Source of the DNA: Solihabitans fulvus
GTDB lineage: Bacteria; Actinomycetota; Actinomycetes; Mycobacteriales; Pseudonocardiaceae
Assembly (NCBI RefSeq): GCF_008386585.1
Contig: NZ_VUOB01000042.1
Span: forward strand, 100,828-164,827
DNA length: 64,000 nucleotides
Direction of reading: 5' to 3'
In this document: positions 46,517 to 54,760 of the stretch, one piece after another
Layout of the letters: the number at the start of each line of letters is the position of its first letter
How positions within the stretch are numbered: the stretch's first letter is position 1
The notes under the pieces: model-generated
What the model saw: the letters and a program-made list of their open reading frames with translations, nothing else
Database searches by the model: none
Told to the model about the DNA's origin: nothing
Program-made: the position numbers and the translations under genes

Positions 46517-46744
46517 TCAACGGCTCTCGCGGCCGAGCGAGCGCCACGAGCGACACGCGTCGAGCACCGCGACCATGGCGCCGGCCAGCGCGAGGGCGAG
46601 CGCGACGCTCGTGGCGCCGTCGACCTGCACGGTGGTCAGCACCACGACGACCGCCCAGACCTCCAGGCCGATGAACACGGTGCTCAGTACCAGCTGACAA
46701 CTGCCGGCCCGTCGTGGATCGCGACGACGATCCAGAGTCCTCAT
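46517..46744 (-). CDS. Small two-helix membrane protein
   Basis: A 75-residue protein with a basic N-terminus (MRTLDRRRDPRRAGS) and two membrane helices (CQLVLSTVFIGLEVWAVVVV and TSVALALALAGAMVAVLDA), then a basic tail RSWRSLGRESR. ATG at 46744 has GGAGGGC about seven bases upstream, a good site supporting translation. I recognise no family. It lies 88 bp downstream of the Crp/Fnr gene on the same strand and may be cotranscribed with it. Confidence 0.65.
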   Translation of the reverse strand: MRTLDRRRDPRRAGSCQLVLSTVFIGLEVWAVVVVLTTVQVDGATSVALALALAGAMVAVLDACRSWRSLGRESR

Positions 46745-46832
46745 GTGCTGCCCTCCAAGTCGGAATGCGTCATCACCCTGTCTAGTGAGGGCTGTGCCGT
46801 TCGTCTGTGTCACCTGACGCAGAACGGCGAAC

Positions 46833-47513
46833 TCATCCGGCGAGGCGACGCAACTCGGTCAGCTGGTGGATCACGATGTGATGGCGTCTGGTGCTGACCA
46901 GCCCGCGTTCGCGCAGGTCCCGCAGCACCCTGGCCATCGACTCCCGCGAGGTGGCCGCCATGGCGGCGAGTTCCTGCTGCGAGGCGCGCGTGACGATGTC
47001 GATTCCACTCGAGGTGACCACGCCGTGCCGGACGGCGAGTTCCAGCAGCAGTGCGTGAACCCGCTGCGCCGCAGTGCCTCCACCGAAGTCGACCCGCTGC
47101 CGGTCGGTCTCTCGCAGCCTGCCGACCACGACCTCCAACAACACCCAGGCGATGCGCGGTTGCGAGCGGCACAGCGCGGAGAACCGCGCGGCCGACACGA
47201 TCAGCGCCTCCACCTGGTCCACCGCGCGCAGCGTCGCGGACCGCGACCGGCCGTCCACGGCGGCCAGCTCGCCGAGCACGTCGCCGGGCCCCCGCACGGC
47301 CACCATCACCTCGGACGGCCGCCGGGAGCTGATGTCCACCCGAACGTGTCCGCGCAGCAGCACCACCACGTGCTCGGATTTCTCACTCTGATGGAAAATG
47401 ACGGCACGGGGGCGAAAGACGTGCCGGGTGGCGGTCTGCTCGACCACCGCGCGCTCGACCGGCCCCAACCTCGCCCAGAAACTGTCGTTCGGAAACCCGT
47501 GCGCGCCGTCCAT
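46833..47513 (-). CDS. Crp/Fnr family transcriptional regulator
   Basis: A 226-residue Crp-type protein. Residues 15-125 are the cyclic-nucleotide-binding beta-roll (RAVIFHQSEKSEHVVVLLRG, RGPGDVLGELAAVDGRSRSA, the phosphate-binding cassette GELAAVDGRSRSA). The dimer helix follows, then a Crp winged helix (VTRASQQELAAMAATSRESM-ARVLRDL). The R-S-x-S/A region fits binding of a cyclic nucleotide. The divergent gene at 47681 encodes a cyclase-like domain, so a local cyclic-nucleotide circuit is plausible, though unproven. Confidence 0.9.
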   Translation of the reverse strand: MDGAHGFPNDSFWARLGPVERAVVEQTATRHVFRPRAVIFHQSEKSEHVVVLLRGHVRVDISSRRPSEVMVAVRGPGDVLGELAAVDGRSRSATLRAVDQVEALIVSAARFSALCRSQPRIAWVLLEVVVGRLRETDRQRVDFGGGTAAQRVHALLLELAVRHGVVTSSGIDIVTRASQQELAAMAATSRESMARVLRDLRERGLVSTRRHHIVIHQLTELRRLAG

Positions 47514-47680
47514 GCCACTCCCTCGCGGTGCTCGAAGTGACGCGGACTCCAGGTTGTCCGGCTTTCACCTGCCGCACAATGGCTGACGCCCTCACCAAAG
47601 GGGGACACCGCCCGTCCGGCGGTGCGGCACAATCCCCGAAAGGTCTCGGCCACGCCGCGCCACGACGGGAGTGATGCCCT

Positions 47681-48664
47681 GTGCCACAACCCGCGCCAGC
47701 TCTACACCATGCCATCGTGCTGTTCGACATCGCTGGGTTCAGCGGGTCCGCACGCAGCGACTACCACCGTCAGGCCGCGCACAAGGGCCTCTACGAGATC
47801 ATGAACCAGGCGTTCGCAGACGCGGCCATCGACCTGGCCGCGTGCCACGTCGAGGACCGGGGCGACGGCGCGATGATCCTGGTGCCGCCATCGGTGCCCA
47901 AGTCCAGGCTGGCGGACGCGTTGCCGCCGAGAGTGGTGGCCGCATTGCTGCGGTACAACACGATCAGCTCAAGCGAGGCGCGGATCCGGCTCCGGCTGGC
48001 GCTGCACGCGGGCGACCTCCGCGACAACGGGCAGGGCAAGGTGGGCCACGCGCTCAACTTCGCCTTCCGCATCCTTGAAGCGCCCACGGCCAAGACCGAG
48101 TTGGCGCGGTCGAACGGCCTGCTCGCGGTCATCGCCTCGGATCCGTTCTATCGCGAGGTGATCTGCGCCGACCCGGCGACCGAACCGGACGCCTACCGAC
48201 AGACATTCCTTGCTGTCAAGGAAACACAGACGGTCGCCTGGCTGCGAATGTTCAACCCCGCGAACGGCACCGAACGGGGTCAGGCGCCACCGGGAGAGCC
48301 GGCACCCACGCATCTCCCCACGACGTCAGGTGATTCGACGTCGACGCCGGCCGAAGTCCCGCAGCGATCAACGAATTCCCTGGTCGAGCTGGTGGACGCG
48401 CTGCTGGCGCTGCCGATCATGCGCGACGAGAACGGTCTTCGGCTGGTGCTGGAGGCCCTTCCCGCGGAGATCGCCAACGCCGTGCCGCACCACTCTCGGG
48501 CCAGGTGGCACGTGTTCGGACTGGTGCGCGCGTGCCTGGACCACGACAACGGCCTGACCGAACTGTTCGACACGGTCCGCAGCCTGGAGGCCAGCCCCTC
48601 CGCCCCCGCGATGCGCAAACTGGAGACGGTCGTGCGGGAGTGGCTGTCGGGTCCGTCGCACTGA
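47681..48664 (+). CDS. Nucleotide-cyclase-like domain fused to effector-associated domain 2 (EAD2)
   Basis: A 327-residue protein. Residues 10-195 resemble a class III nucleotidyl cyclase: IVLFDIAGFSGSARSDY with the first metal aspartate, HVEDRGDGAMILVPPSVP with the second, and LRLALHAGDLRDNGQGKVGH. Residues ~235-325 match EAD2, the small death-fold-like adaptor of actinobacterial conflict systems (LVELVDALLALPIMRDENGL, EIANAVPHHSRARWHVFGLV). A proline/threonine linker joins them. EADs recruit effectors to STAND NTPases or proteases through like-with-like binding. GTG at 47681 has GGGAG about nine bases upstream. It is divergent from the Crp/Fnr regulator. Whether the cyclase half is active is not decided here. 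Confidence 0.8.
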   Translation: MPQPAPALHHAIVLFDIAGFSGSARSDYHRQAAHKGLYEIMNQAFADAAIDLAACHVEDRGDGAMILVPPSVPKSRLADALPPRVVAALLRYNTISSSEARIRLRLALHAGDLRDNGQGKVGHALNFAFRILEAPTAKTELARSNGLLAVIASDPFYREVICADPATEPDAYRQTFLAVKETQTVAWLRMFNPANGTERGQAPPGEPAPTHLPTTSGDSTSTPAEVPQRSTNSLVELVDALLALPIMRDENGLRLVLEALPAEIANAVPHHSRARWHVFGLVRACLDHDNGLTELFDTVRSLEASPSAPAMRKLETVVREWLSGPSH

Positions 48665-48755
48665 GAGCTCCTGAGCTTGGCCCGCATGCACGCGCCGGGC
48701 CTGCGGTGTCGGGCCTGCGGTGTCGGGCTTCCGCGCGTCTCGTAACCTCACGCGC

Positions 48756-49568
48756 ATGCAGAGCGCACAGACCGCAGCGGCATGGCCGGTCGACAACGTC
48801 GCCGTCGCCGTTGTCGCGGCGGACGGCCGGATCCTCGGCCGACACGGCGACCAGGATCGGCGGTTCCCGCTCGCGTCGGTGACCAAGCCGCTCACCGCCT
48901 ACGCGGTGCTCGTCGCCGTCGAGGAGGGGGCCGTCGAGCTGGACCAGCCTGCCGGTCCCGACGGCTCGACGCTGCGGCACCTCCTCGCGCACGCCTCCGG
49001 GCTGGCGTTCGACCAGCGCGCAGTGCAGGCCGCGCCGGGCACCAGGCGGATCTATTCCAACACGGGCTTCGAGGTGCTGGCCGAGTTCGTGCGGGACGCG
49101 ACCGGGATCCCGTTCGACCGGTACCTCGCCGAGGCCGTGTTCGAACCGCTGGGCATGGCCTCGTCGACGCTGCCGGGCAGCCCGGCCGCCGGCGGGGAGT
49201 CCACCTGCGCGGACCTGGCTCGGTTCGCCGCGGAGTTGCAGGCGCCGAAGCTGGTGTCGGCCGAGCTGCTCGGCGAGGCGACCACGGTCGCGTTCCCCGG
49301 CCTCAACGGCGTGCTGCCCGGCTACGGGTCCCAGCGTCCCAACGACTGGGGCCTCGGCTTCGAGCTGCGCGACCACAAGAGCCCGCACTGGACGGGCGCG
49401 CTGAACTCACCCAGCACGTTCGGGCACTTCGGCCAGTCCGGCACGTTCCTCTGGGTGGATCCGGCGGCCGGCGTGGCGTGCGTGGCGCTCGCCGACCGCC
49501 CCTTCGGCGAGTGGGCGATCGCCGCGTGGCCGCCGTTCAGCGACGCGGTCCTCGGCGAGTTGCGCTAG
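48756..49568 (+). CDS. Serine hydrolase (class C beta-lactamase / esterase family)
   Basis: A 270-residue cytosolic protein of the beta-lactamase-like serine hydrolase family. The nucleophile motif S-x-x-K is SVTK in FPLASVTKPLTAYAVLV; the Y-S-N triad is in RRIYSNTGFEVLAEF; the third motif is HFGQSGTFLWVDP. There is no signal peptide, so an intracellular esterase or amidase is more likely than an antibiotic-resistance enzyme. ATG 48756 is preferred over GTG 48720. It lies 91 bp after the cyclase-EAD2 gene on the same strand; no functional link is evident. Confidence 0.88.
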   Translation: MQSAQTAAAWPVDNVAVAVVAADGRILGRHGDQDRRFPLASVTKPLTAYAVLVAVEEGAVELDQPAGPDGSTLRHLLAHASGLAFDQRAVQAAPGTRRIYSNTGFEVLAEFVRDATGIPFDRYLAEAVFEPLGMASSTLPGSPAAGGESTCADLARFAAELQAPKLVSAELLGEATTVAFPGLNGVLPGYGSQRPNDWGLGFELRDHKSPHWTGALNSPSTFGHFGQSGTFLWVDPAAGVACVALADRPFGEWAIAAWPPFSDAVLGELR

Positions 49569-49724
49569 TCACCTGGAATTCGTCCCGATCGGCGCGGAGC
49601 ACCGGGACGAGTTCGAGAAACGCGCGATCGACGCCAGCTGGTGTCGGTGAACGGGGATGGATTCGCCGCCGCCACACGTTGGAAGGTAGAACAGGGACCT
49701 TGGACGGGCTGTTTGGAGGCTGTG

Positions 49725-50642
49725 GTGGGGGATCCGGAGGATCTGTACGAGGTCGACTACGACGCGCCTGAGCTGGCCGGAGCGGTGCTGTTGCACCACT
49801 TCGACGGGTTCATGGACGCGGGCGGAGCCGGGCGCCTCGTCGTCGAGCATCTGCTGGAGCAGTTCGAGCACCGGGTCGTCGCGCGGTTCGACGTGGACCG
49901 GTTGATCGACTACCGCTCCCGCCGTCCCACCATGACCTACGTCACAGACCACTGGGAGCACTACGAGGCTCCCGAACTCGTCGTGCACCTGCTGCACGAC
50001 TCGATGGACACGCCGTTCCTTCTGCTGACCGGCCCCGAGCCGGACCACGAGTGGGAGCGGTTCGCCAAGGCCGTCGCCGCGCTGATGGACCGCTGGGACC
50101 TGCGCAACACCGTCGGGTTCTACGGAATCCCGATGGGCGTGCCGCACACCCGCGTGCTCGGCGTGACCGCGCACGCGTCCCGGCCCGAGCTGGTCGGCGA
50201 CTACCAGCCGGTACACAACCGCCTCCAGGTGCCCGGCAGCGTGGCGGCGCTGCTGGAGTTCCGCCTCGGCCAGAGCGACCACGACGCGCTCGGTTTCGCC
50301 GCGCACGTCCCGCACTACCTCGCCCAGGCCAGCTACCCGACGGCCGCGCTGACCCTGCTCGACTCGATCATGCGGACCACCGGGCTCGCGCTGCCGGCCG
50401 ACGCGCTGCGCGACGCGGCGAAGCGGACCAACGTCGAGATCGACCGCCAGGTCAGCGAGTCCGACGAGGTCGCCGACATGGTGCGCGCGCTGGAGCGGCA
50501 GTACGACGCGTTCGCCGACGCGGCCGGCAAGGACAGCCTGCTCGCCGACGCCGAGAACCTGCCGACCGCGGACGAGCTCGGCTCGCAGTTCGAGCAGTTC
50601 CTCGCCGAGCAGCAGGGGCACGCCGACCCGCGCGACCACTGA
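49725..50642 (+). CDS. PAC2 family protein (proteasome assembly chaperone-like)
   Basis: A ~305-residue PAC2-domain protein like mycobacterial Rv2125: LAGAVLLHHFDGFMDAGGAG, RPTMTYVTDHWEHYEAPELV, VGFYGIPMGVPHTRVLGVTA and SYPTAALTLLDSIMRTTGLA. A C-terminal acidic coiled-coil tail (QVSESDEVADMVRALERQYD) is usual. GTG at 49725 with GGAGG five bases upstream is preferred. Actinobacteria have a proteasome, but the role of PAC2 proteins there is not settled. A hairpin follows the stop. Confidence 0.9.
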   Translation: MGDPEDLYEVDYDAPELAGAVLLHHFDGFMDAGGAGRLVVEHLLEQFEHRVVARFDVDRLIDYRSRRPTMTYVTDHWEHYEAPELVVHLLHDSMDTPFLLLTGPEPDHEWERFAKAVAALMDRWDLRNTVGFYGIPMGVPHTRVLGVTAHASRPELVGDYQPVHNRLQVPGSVAALLEFRLGQSDHDALGFAAHVPHYLAQASYPTAALTLLDSIMRTTGLALPADALRDAAKRTNVEIDRQVSESDEVADMVRALERQYDAFADAAGKDSLLADAENLPTADELGSQFEQFLAEQQGHADPRDH

Positions 50643-50652
50643 CCGCGCCAAT

Positions 50653-50691
50653 CCACGACCCGCCCGCCCCTCGGCGTGCGGGCCGTCGTGG
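50653..50691 (+). terminator. Hairpin terminator after the PAC2 gene
   Basis: CCACGAC pairs with GTCGTGG, and the inner CCCGC with GCGGG, around a small internal loop, about ten bases after the PAC2 stop codon. Confidence 0.6.
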
Positions 50692-50807
50692 TGCCCCTCG
50701 GCAGGCGGACCACTGGTCGACGCCCACCCCGTAGAGTGTTCGGAGGCCACTCGGCCACGACAGACGCGATATGAACGGTAGTTGGCATGACTGTGTGTGA
50801 GGACGGC

Positions 50808-52256
50808 ATGACCGAGCTGGGCACGGACCAGGGAGGCATCGACCCCGCACAGCTGGAGGTCTGCCTGCGCGTGCTGGCCGAGGTCGACGGGTTGCCGGTC
50901 GAACACCCCGACGCCGTTCGGGTCCGCCGCGCGACCGCGCGCCTGTACAAGACGGTCCGCAAGCGCCGCCGCACCGAGCGCCGCGACGCCGTCTCCGCGG
51001 CCGACCAGGCCGTCACCGAGGCGACCGCCACCGGCTCGCCCGCGCGGATCGACGACGAGACCCAGGGCATCCCGCTCGTGGCGACCGCGACCGGCGCGAC
51101 GGCCGGCACCCTGATCCGGGCGCGGGCCTGCTACACCTGCAAGCAGCGGTATGTGGACGTGGACGCGTTCTACCACCAGCTGTGCCCGCCGTGCGCGGCG
51201 CTCAACCGCAGCCGCAGGGACGCGCGGACGGACCTCACCGGCCGCAGGGCGCTACTGACCGGCGGGCGCGCGAAGATCGGCATGTACATCGCGTTGCGGC
51301 TGCTGCGCGACGGCGCGCACACCACCATCACCACGCGGTTCCCGAACGACGCCGTGCGCAGGTTCACCGCGATGCCCGACAGCGCGGACTGGCTGCACCG
51401 GCTGCGGATCGTGGGCATCGACCTGCGCGACCCGGCGCAGGTGGTGGCCCTTGCCGACTCGGTCGCCGGGCAGGGGCCCCTGGACATCCTGATCAACAAC
51501 GCGGCGCAGACGGTCCGGCGGTCTCCTCGGGCGTATGCCCCGCTGGCCGAGGCGGAGTCCGCGCCGCTGCCGGACGGTCCGCTGCCGGAGCTGACGACGT
51601 TCGGCCACACCAGCGACGCCCACCCGGCGGCCCTGGTCGGCGCTCTGCCAACCAACTCGGGGCACACCCCCGCCGAGCTGACCGCGCTGGCCCTTACGGC
51701 GGGTTCGGCGTCGCTCGACCGGGTCGCGGCGGAGATCGCGATCGACGCGGGCGGCCTGGTGCCGGACCTGCACTCGGTGAACAGCTGGACGCAGCGGGTG
51801 AACGAGGTGGACCCGGTCGAGCTGCTGGAGGTCCAGCTGTGCAACCAGACGGCGCCGTTCATCCTGGTGAGCCGGCTGCGCCCGGCGATGGCCTCGGCGG
51901 TGGCGCGGCGCAAGTACGTGGTGAACGTGTCGGCCATGGAGGGCCAGTTCAGCCGCAACTACAAGGGGCCGGGCCACCCGCACACGAACATGGCGAAGGC
52001 CGCGCTGAACATGCTCACCAGGACCAGCGCCGAGGAGATGCTGACCGACGGCATCCTGATGACGAGCGTGGACACCGGGTGGATCACCGACGAGCGGCCG
52101 CACCCGACCAAGGTGCGGTTGGCCAGCGAGGGCTTCCACGCCCCGCTCGACCTGGTCGACGGCGCCGCGAGGGTCTACGACCCGATCGTGCGCGGCGAGG
52201 CGGGCGAGGACGTCTACGGCTGCTTCCTGAAGGACTACGCGCCGTCCAACTGGTGA
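50808..52256 (+). CDS. SDR family oxidoreductase with N-terminal helical and zinc-ribbon-like extension
   Basis: A ~482-residue protein. Residues ~8-110 are a charged helical region (AVRVRRATARLYKTVRKRRR). CYTCKQRYVDV...QLCPPC at ~115-135 is a four-cysteine zinc-ribbon-like element. The SDR fold follows: RRALLTGGRAKIGMYIALRL (G-x3-G-x-G variant), ILINNAAQTVRR (NNA motif), YVVNVSAMEGQFSRNYKGPG and NMAKAALNMLTRTSAEEM. The Y-x3-K site reads T-N-M-A-K, so the usual tyrosine is replaced; the tyrosine of NYKGPG might serve. ATG 50808 (GAGG upstream) is preferred over ATG 50787. The substrate is unknown. Confidence 0.82.
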   Translation: MTELGTDQGGIDPAQLEVCLRVLAEVDGLPVEHPDAVRVRRATARLYKTVRKRRRTERRDAVSAADQAVTEATATGSPARIDDETQGIPLVATATGATAGTLIRARACYTCKQRYVDVDAFYHQLCPPCAALNRSRRDARTDLTGRRALLTGGRAKIGMYIALRLLRDGAHTTITTRFPNDAVRRFTAMPDSADWLHRLRIVGIDLRDPAQVVALADSVAGQGPLDILINNAAQTVRRSPRAYAPLAEAESAPLPDGPLPELTTFGHTSDAHPAALVGALPTNSGHTPAELTALALTAGSASLDRVAAEIAIDAGGLVPDLHSVNSWTQRVNEVDPVELLEVQLCNQTAPFILVSRLRPAMASAVARRKYVVNVSAMEGQFSRNYKGPGHPHTNMAKAALNMLTRTSAEEMLTDGILMTSVDTGWITDERPHPTKVRLASEGFHAPLDLVDGAARVYDPIVRGEAGEDVYGCFLKDYAPSNW

Positions 52257-52320
52257 GACACTGAGCTGGGCCGATTGGTCGAACTCGAGGAAGCCGAACT
52301 CGAGGAAACGGAGAGCAGCG

Positions 52321-52809
52321 ATGGCGGCAGTGGCGAGTAGCGGTACGGCAGTGGTCACGCTTCCGACGGACACCCAGATCCTGATCACCCGGGAGTTCGC
52401 CGCCCCCAAACACCTGGTCTACCAGACGTGGACGACGCCGGACCTGATCAAGCGCTGGTGGAGCGGCGACCGGGGCGAGGTCACGATCGCCGAGGTCGAC
52501 CTACGGGTCGGCGGCACATGGCGGTACGTGATGACCGCGAACGGCGGCTTCGAGGTCGCGTTCCACGGCGAGTACCGCGAGATCGTGCCGAACGAGCGCA
52601 TCGTCTCGACGGAGGTCTACGAGGCCATCCCCGACGGCGAGGCCCTGACCACGCTCGAGCTCACCGAGGAGGACGGTCGCACCACCCTCACCCTCCTCGT
52701 TCAGCACGCGGACAAGGAATCCCGCGACGGACACATCAACTCCGGCATGGAAGGCGGCATGCAGGAGGGGATGGACCACCTCGAGAAGCTCGCGATCGCG
52801 CTCGGCTGA
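52321..52809 (+). CDS. SRPBCC/AHSA1 domain protein
   Basis: A 162-residue Bet v1-fold protein of the AHSA1 class: ILITREFAAPKHLVYQTWTT, PDLIKRWWSGDRGEVTIAEV, GGTWRYVMTANGGFEVAFHG and the C-terminal helix GMEGGMQEGMDHLEKLAIAL. These small proteins bind hydrophobic ligands or act as stress-related factors and are often paired with ArsR regulators; none is adjacent here. ATG has GGAG about eight bases upstream. It follows the SDR by 64 bp. Confidence 0.88.
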   Translation: MAAVASSGTAVVTLPTDTQILITREFAAPKHLVYQTWTTPDLIKRWWSGDRGEVTIAEVDLRVGGTWRYVMTANGGFEVAFHGEYREIVPNERIVSTEVYEAIPDGEALTTLELTEEDGRTTLTLLVQHADKESRDGHINSGMEGGMQEGMDHLEKLAIALG

Positions 52810-52906
52810 GCGCAGCGCACGCCAACAGACCACGGGACGGCATGCCCCCGGTGGTCCGGCCGTCGCATGACCAGCGCGAGTCAGCAACAGCCCGGCCAAG
52901 CGGCCA

Positions 52907-53029
52907 AGGCAAGAACCACCTCGGCCTACCCCAACCACCTCGGCCTGCTCCGGCCACCTCTGTCTGCTCCGGCCACCTCTGTCTGCTCCGGCCACCTCTG
53001 TCTGCTCCGGCCACCTTTGTCTGCTCCGG
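52907..53029. repeat. 19-bp tandem repeat array
   Basis: Four near-identical 19-bp units, CTGCTCCGGCCACCTCTGT, run from 52945 to 53020 (the last has one change), followed by a 9-bp partial unit and preceded by two degenerate units (52907-52944). The array lies between two convergent SRPBCC genes, ending 20 bp before the stop of the second. Confidence 0.92.
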
Positions 53030-53048
53030 TCCCGGACGCGCAGGCCGT

Positions 53049-53723
53049 TCACCTCTCGCGGTACAGCACCAGACCCTCGTGGTGGAGCACACCGTCGCGG
53101 ACATCGCCCGTCGCGGTGAAGCCGCTGTCGTCGACGTAGTCGAGGTGATTGCCCGTCACGGTGTAGCGGCCGGTGTACGCGCTCCCCCGCGCACCGCGCG
53201 CCTCGTCGTAACGCCCGTCCGCCCGCAACTCCTGACGAATGTGCCCGTCGGCCGTGACCCACATCCCCACCACGGCGCGAATCCGCACCGCGATGTCGAG
53301 AGCGTCCAGGCCCGCCAACAGAAAGCCGGAGAACAGCTCCGCGCCCTCGTCCTCGGACATCTCACCGGAGTCGAAGGTGGACACCCATGTGATCGCGCAG
53401 CGATCGTCAGGCAGGTCGTCGACGCGGATGGTGGAGCAGTAGTTCGTCACGTACCGGGGTCCATCCACGATCCGGTAGCGATAGTGGCGCTCACCCTGGT
53501 CGACGAGCTGCTCCACGAACCGCTCACCACTGTCGGCGACGACGCACTCGCGCAGTCGGTCACCGATCCTCGCGCTGTAGCCCAGGACCGGCTGCCAGTC
53601 TGCGATCGCGTAGAAGTCGTGGATCCGGCGCCACATGGCATCGGCGGGCTCGTCGTACTCGCGACGCAGCTCAATGCGAGCCGACCCGATGACGGTGGTT
53701 GGTGCGGTGTTCGCGTCGTGCAT
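53049..53723 (-). CDS. SRPBCC domain fused to Atu4866-like domain
   Basis: A 224-residue protein. Residues 10-145 form an SRPBCC/polyketide-cyclase-like fold (IGSARIELRREYDEPADAMW, WQPVLGYSARIGDRLRECVV). Residues ~150-224 match the Atu4866 family: VGMWVTADGHIRQELRADGR, GRYTVTGNHLDYVDDSGFTA and GDVRDGVLHHEGLVLYRE. ATG 53723 has GGAG seven bases upstream. The Atu4866 domain is a small beta-barrel of unknown function usually found alone or with SDR/SnoaL genes; fusion to SRPBCC suggests both bind the same ligand. It ends beside a 19-bp tandem array. Confidence 0.82.
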   Translation of the reverse strand: MHDANTAPTTVIGSARIELRREYDEPADAMWRRIHDFYAIADWQPVLGYSARIGDRLRECVVADSGERFVEQLVDQGERHYRYRIVDGPRYVTNYCSTIRVDDLPDDRCAITWVSTFDSGEMSEDEGAELFSGFLLAGLDALDIAVRIRAVVGMWVTADGHIRQELRADGRYDEARGARGSAYTGRYTVTGNHLDYVDDSGFTATGDVRDGVLHHEGLVLYRER

Positions 53724-53938
53724 GTCGGTCTCCGTTGCGGTCACTGGCTTTGTGACCCCAACGATCGCGCTGACCACGTCACCGAACCAGTGCGCCGTGC
53801 ACCCTGGGAGTGCCGCACCCACGGCCCTCACAGCCCAGTGACCGCACGCACGCCCGGCGTGGCGCGCCCATCCGCGGCACACCTATCCGCGGCGCACCTG
53901 ACAACGTCGGCCCACCGGATGAAATCCCACCAGCCGAA

Positions 53939-54622
53939 TCAGCGCGGCAGCGCGGACCTCAGCAACAGCGAGCAGCGGTCGGCCCGACACACGAGCACCG
54001 CGACCGACACCGTGTTGTCCGTGTCGTCGTAGTAGCGGCGGTTGACCGCGAACACTGGCGTCCCCGCGCGCACCAACAGTTCGTCCGCCTCGGCAGCGGT
54101 CGCGGCCCGATGCTCGACGGCGGTGTCCACGCTCCGCGCACCCTCCGGCGCCCCGTTGATGCTCACCACCACGGAGTCCCGGTCGAGCAGGTAGCTGCTC
54201 TCCACGCACAACGGCACATCACCCACGAGCCACGAGCGGCCGACCTCCAGCACGCCGACACCCTTCGGCACGCGGAGCTGCCCGGTGACCACGGCCGGCA
54301 CCGAACTGTGCCGAACCCGGCACGACTTGAGCACCGCCTCTGGCGGCCCGACGACCGTGCCCCGCACACCCGGTTCGAGCAGGAAGGTCACCTTGGGGCC
54401 GCACACGTAGGTCCCGCTGCCGTGCCGCCTGGCCAGCCGACCGACCGCCACCAGCTCCTGGGTGGCCTGCCGGACGGTGGTCCGTGACACGAGCAGCGTG
54501 TCCGCGAGGTCCCGCTCGGCGGGCAGCCGCGCCCCGTCGGGCAGGTCCGCGACGAGCTCGGCCAGGCGTTCGCGCACGTCGTCGCGTCGCCACGCGGTCT
54601 GACGCACTACCTCCGGCATCAT
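53939..54622 (-). CDS. GntR family (HutC/FarR type) transcriptional regulator
   Basis: A ~227-residue GntR regulator. The winged helix is RRDDVRERLAELVADLPDGA, RLPAERDLADTLLVSRTTVR and QATQELVAVGRLARRHGSGT; the C-terminal UTRA ligand domain runs from VLKSCRVRHSSV to the end (AEADELLVRAGTPVFAVNRR). ATG 54622 has GGAGG eight bases upstream. HutC-type regulators answer small metabolites such as amino sugars. It neighbours a ROK regulator on the same strand. AAAGG/CCTTT palindromes lie just upstream and may be its operator. Confidence 0.88.
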   Translation of the reverse strand: MMPEVVRQTAWRRDDVRERLAELVADLPDGARLPAERDLADTLLVSRTTVRQATQELVAVGRLARRHGSGTYVCGPKVTFLLEPGVRGTVVGPPEAVLKSCRVRHSSVPAVVTGQLRVPKGVGVLEVGRSWLVGDVPLCVESSYLLDRDSVVVSINGAPEGARSVDTAVEHRAATAAEADELLVRAGTPVFAVNRRYYDDTDNTVSVAVLVCRADRCSLLLRSALPR

Positions 54623-54682
54623 CGCGCCAGCCTCCCCCGCCCAGCCCACCACGGCGTCACTCAACCGGCGCGAGCATTTTCT

Positions 54683-54702
54683 AAAGGTCCTTTCGTCAAA
54701 GG
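54683..54702. promoter_or_regulatory. Overlapping AAAGG/CCTTT palindromes upstream of gntR
   Basis: AAAGGTCCTTT (54683-54693) and CCTTTCGTCAAAGG (54689-54702) are overlapping inverted repeats 61 bp before the GntR start. They are a plausible autoregulatory operator; no proof from sequence alone. Confidence 0.45.
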
Positions 54703-54760
54703 TTGCCGGAGCCAAGCACGGGCGTCAAGGCTTCGGACGGGCTTCGGACTGCGAGCGTGA

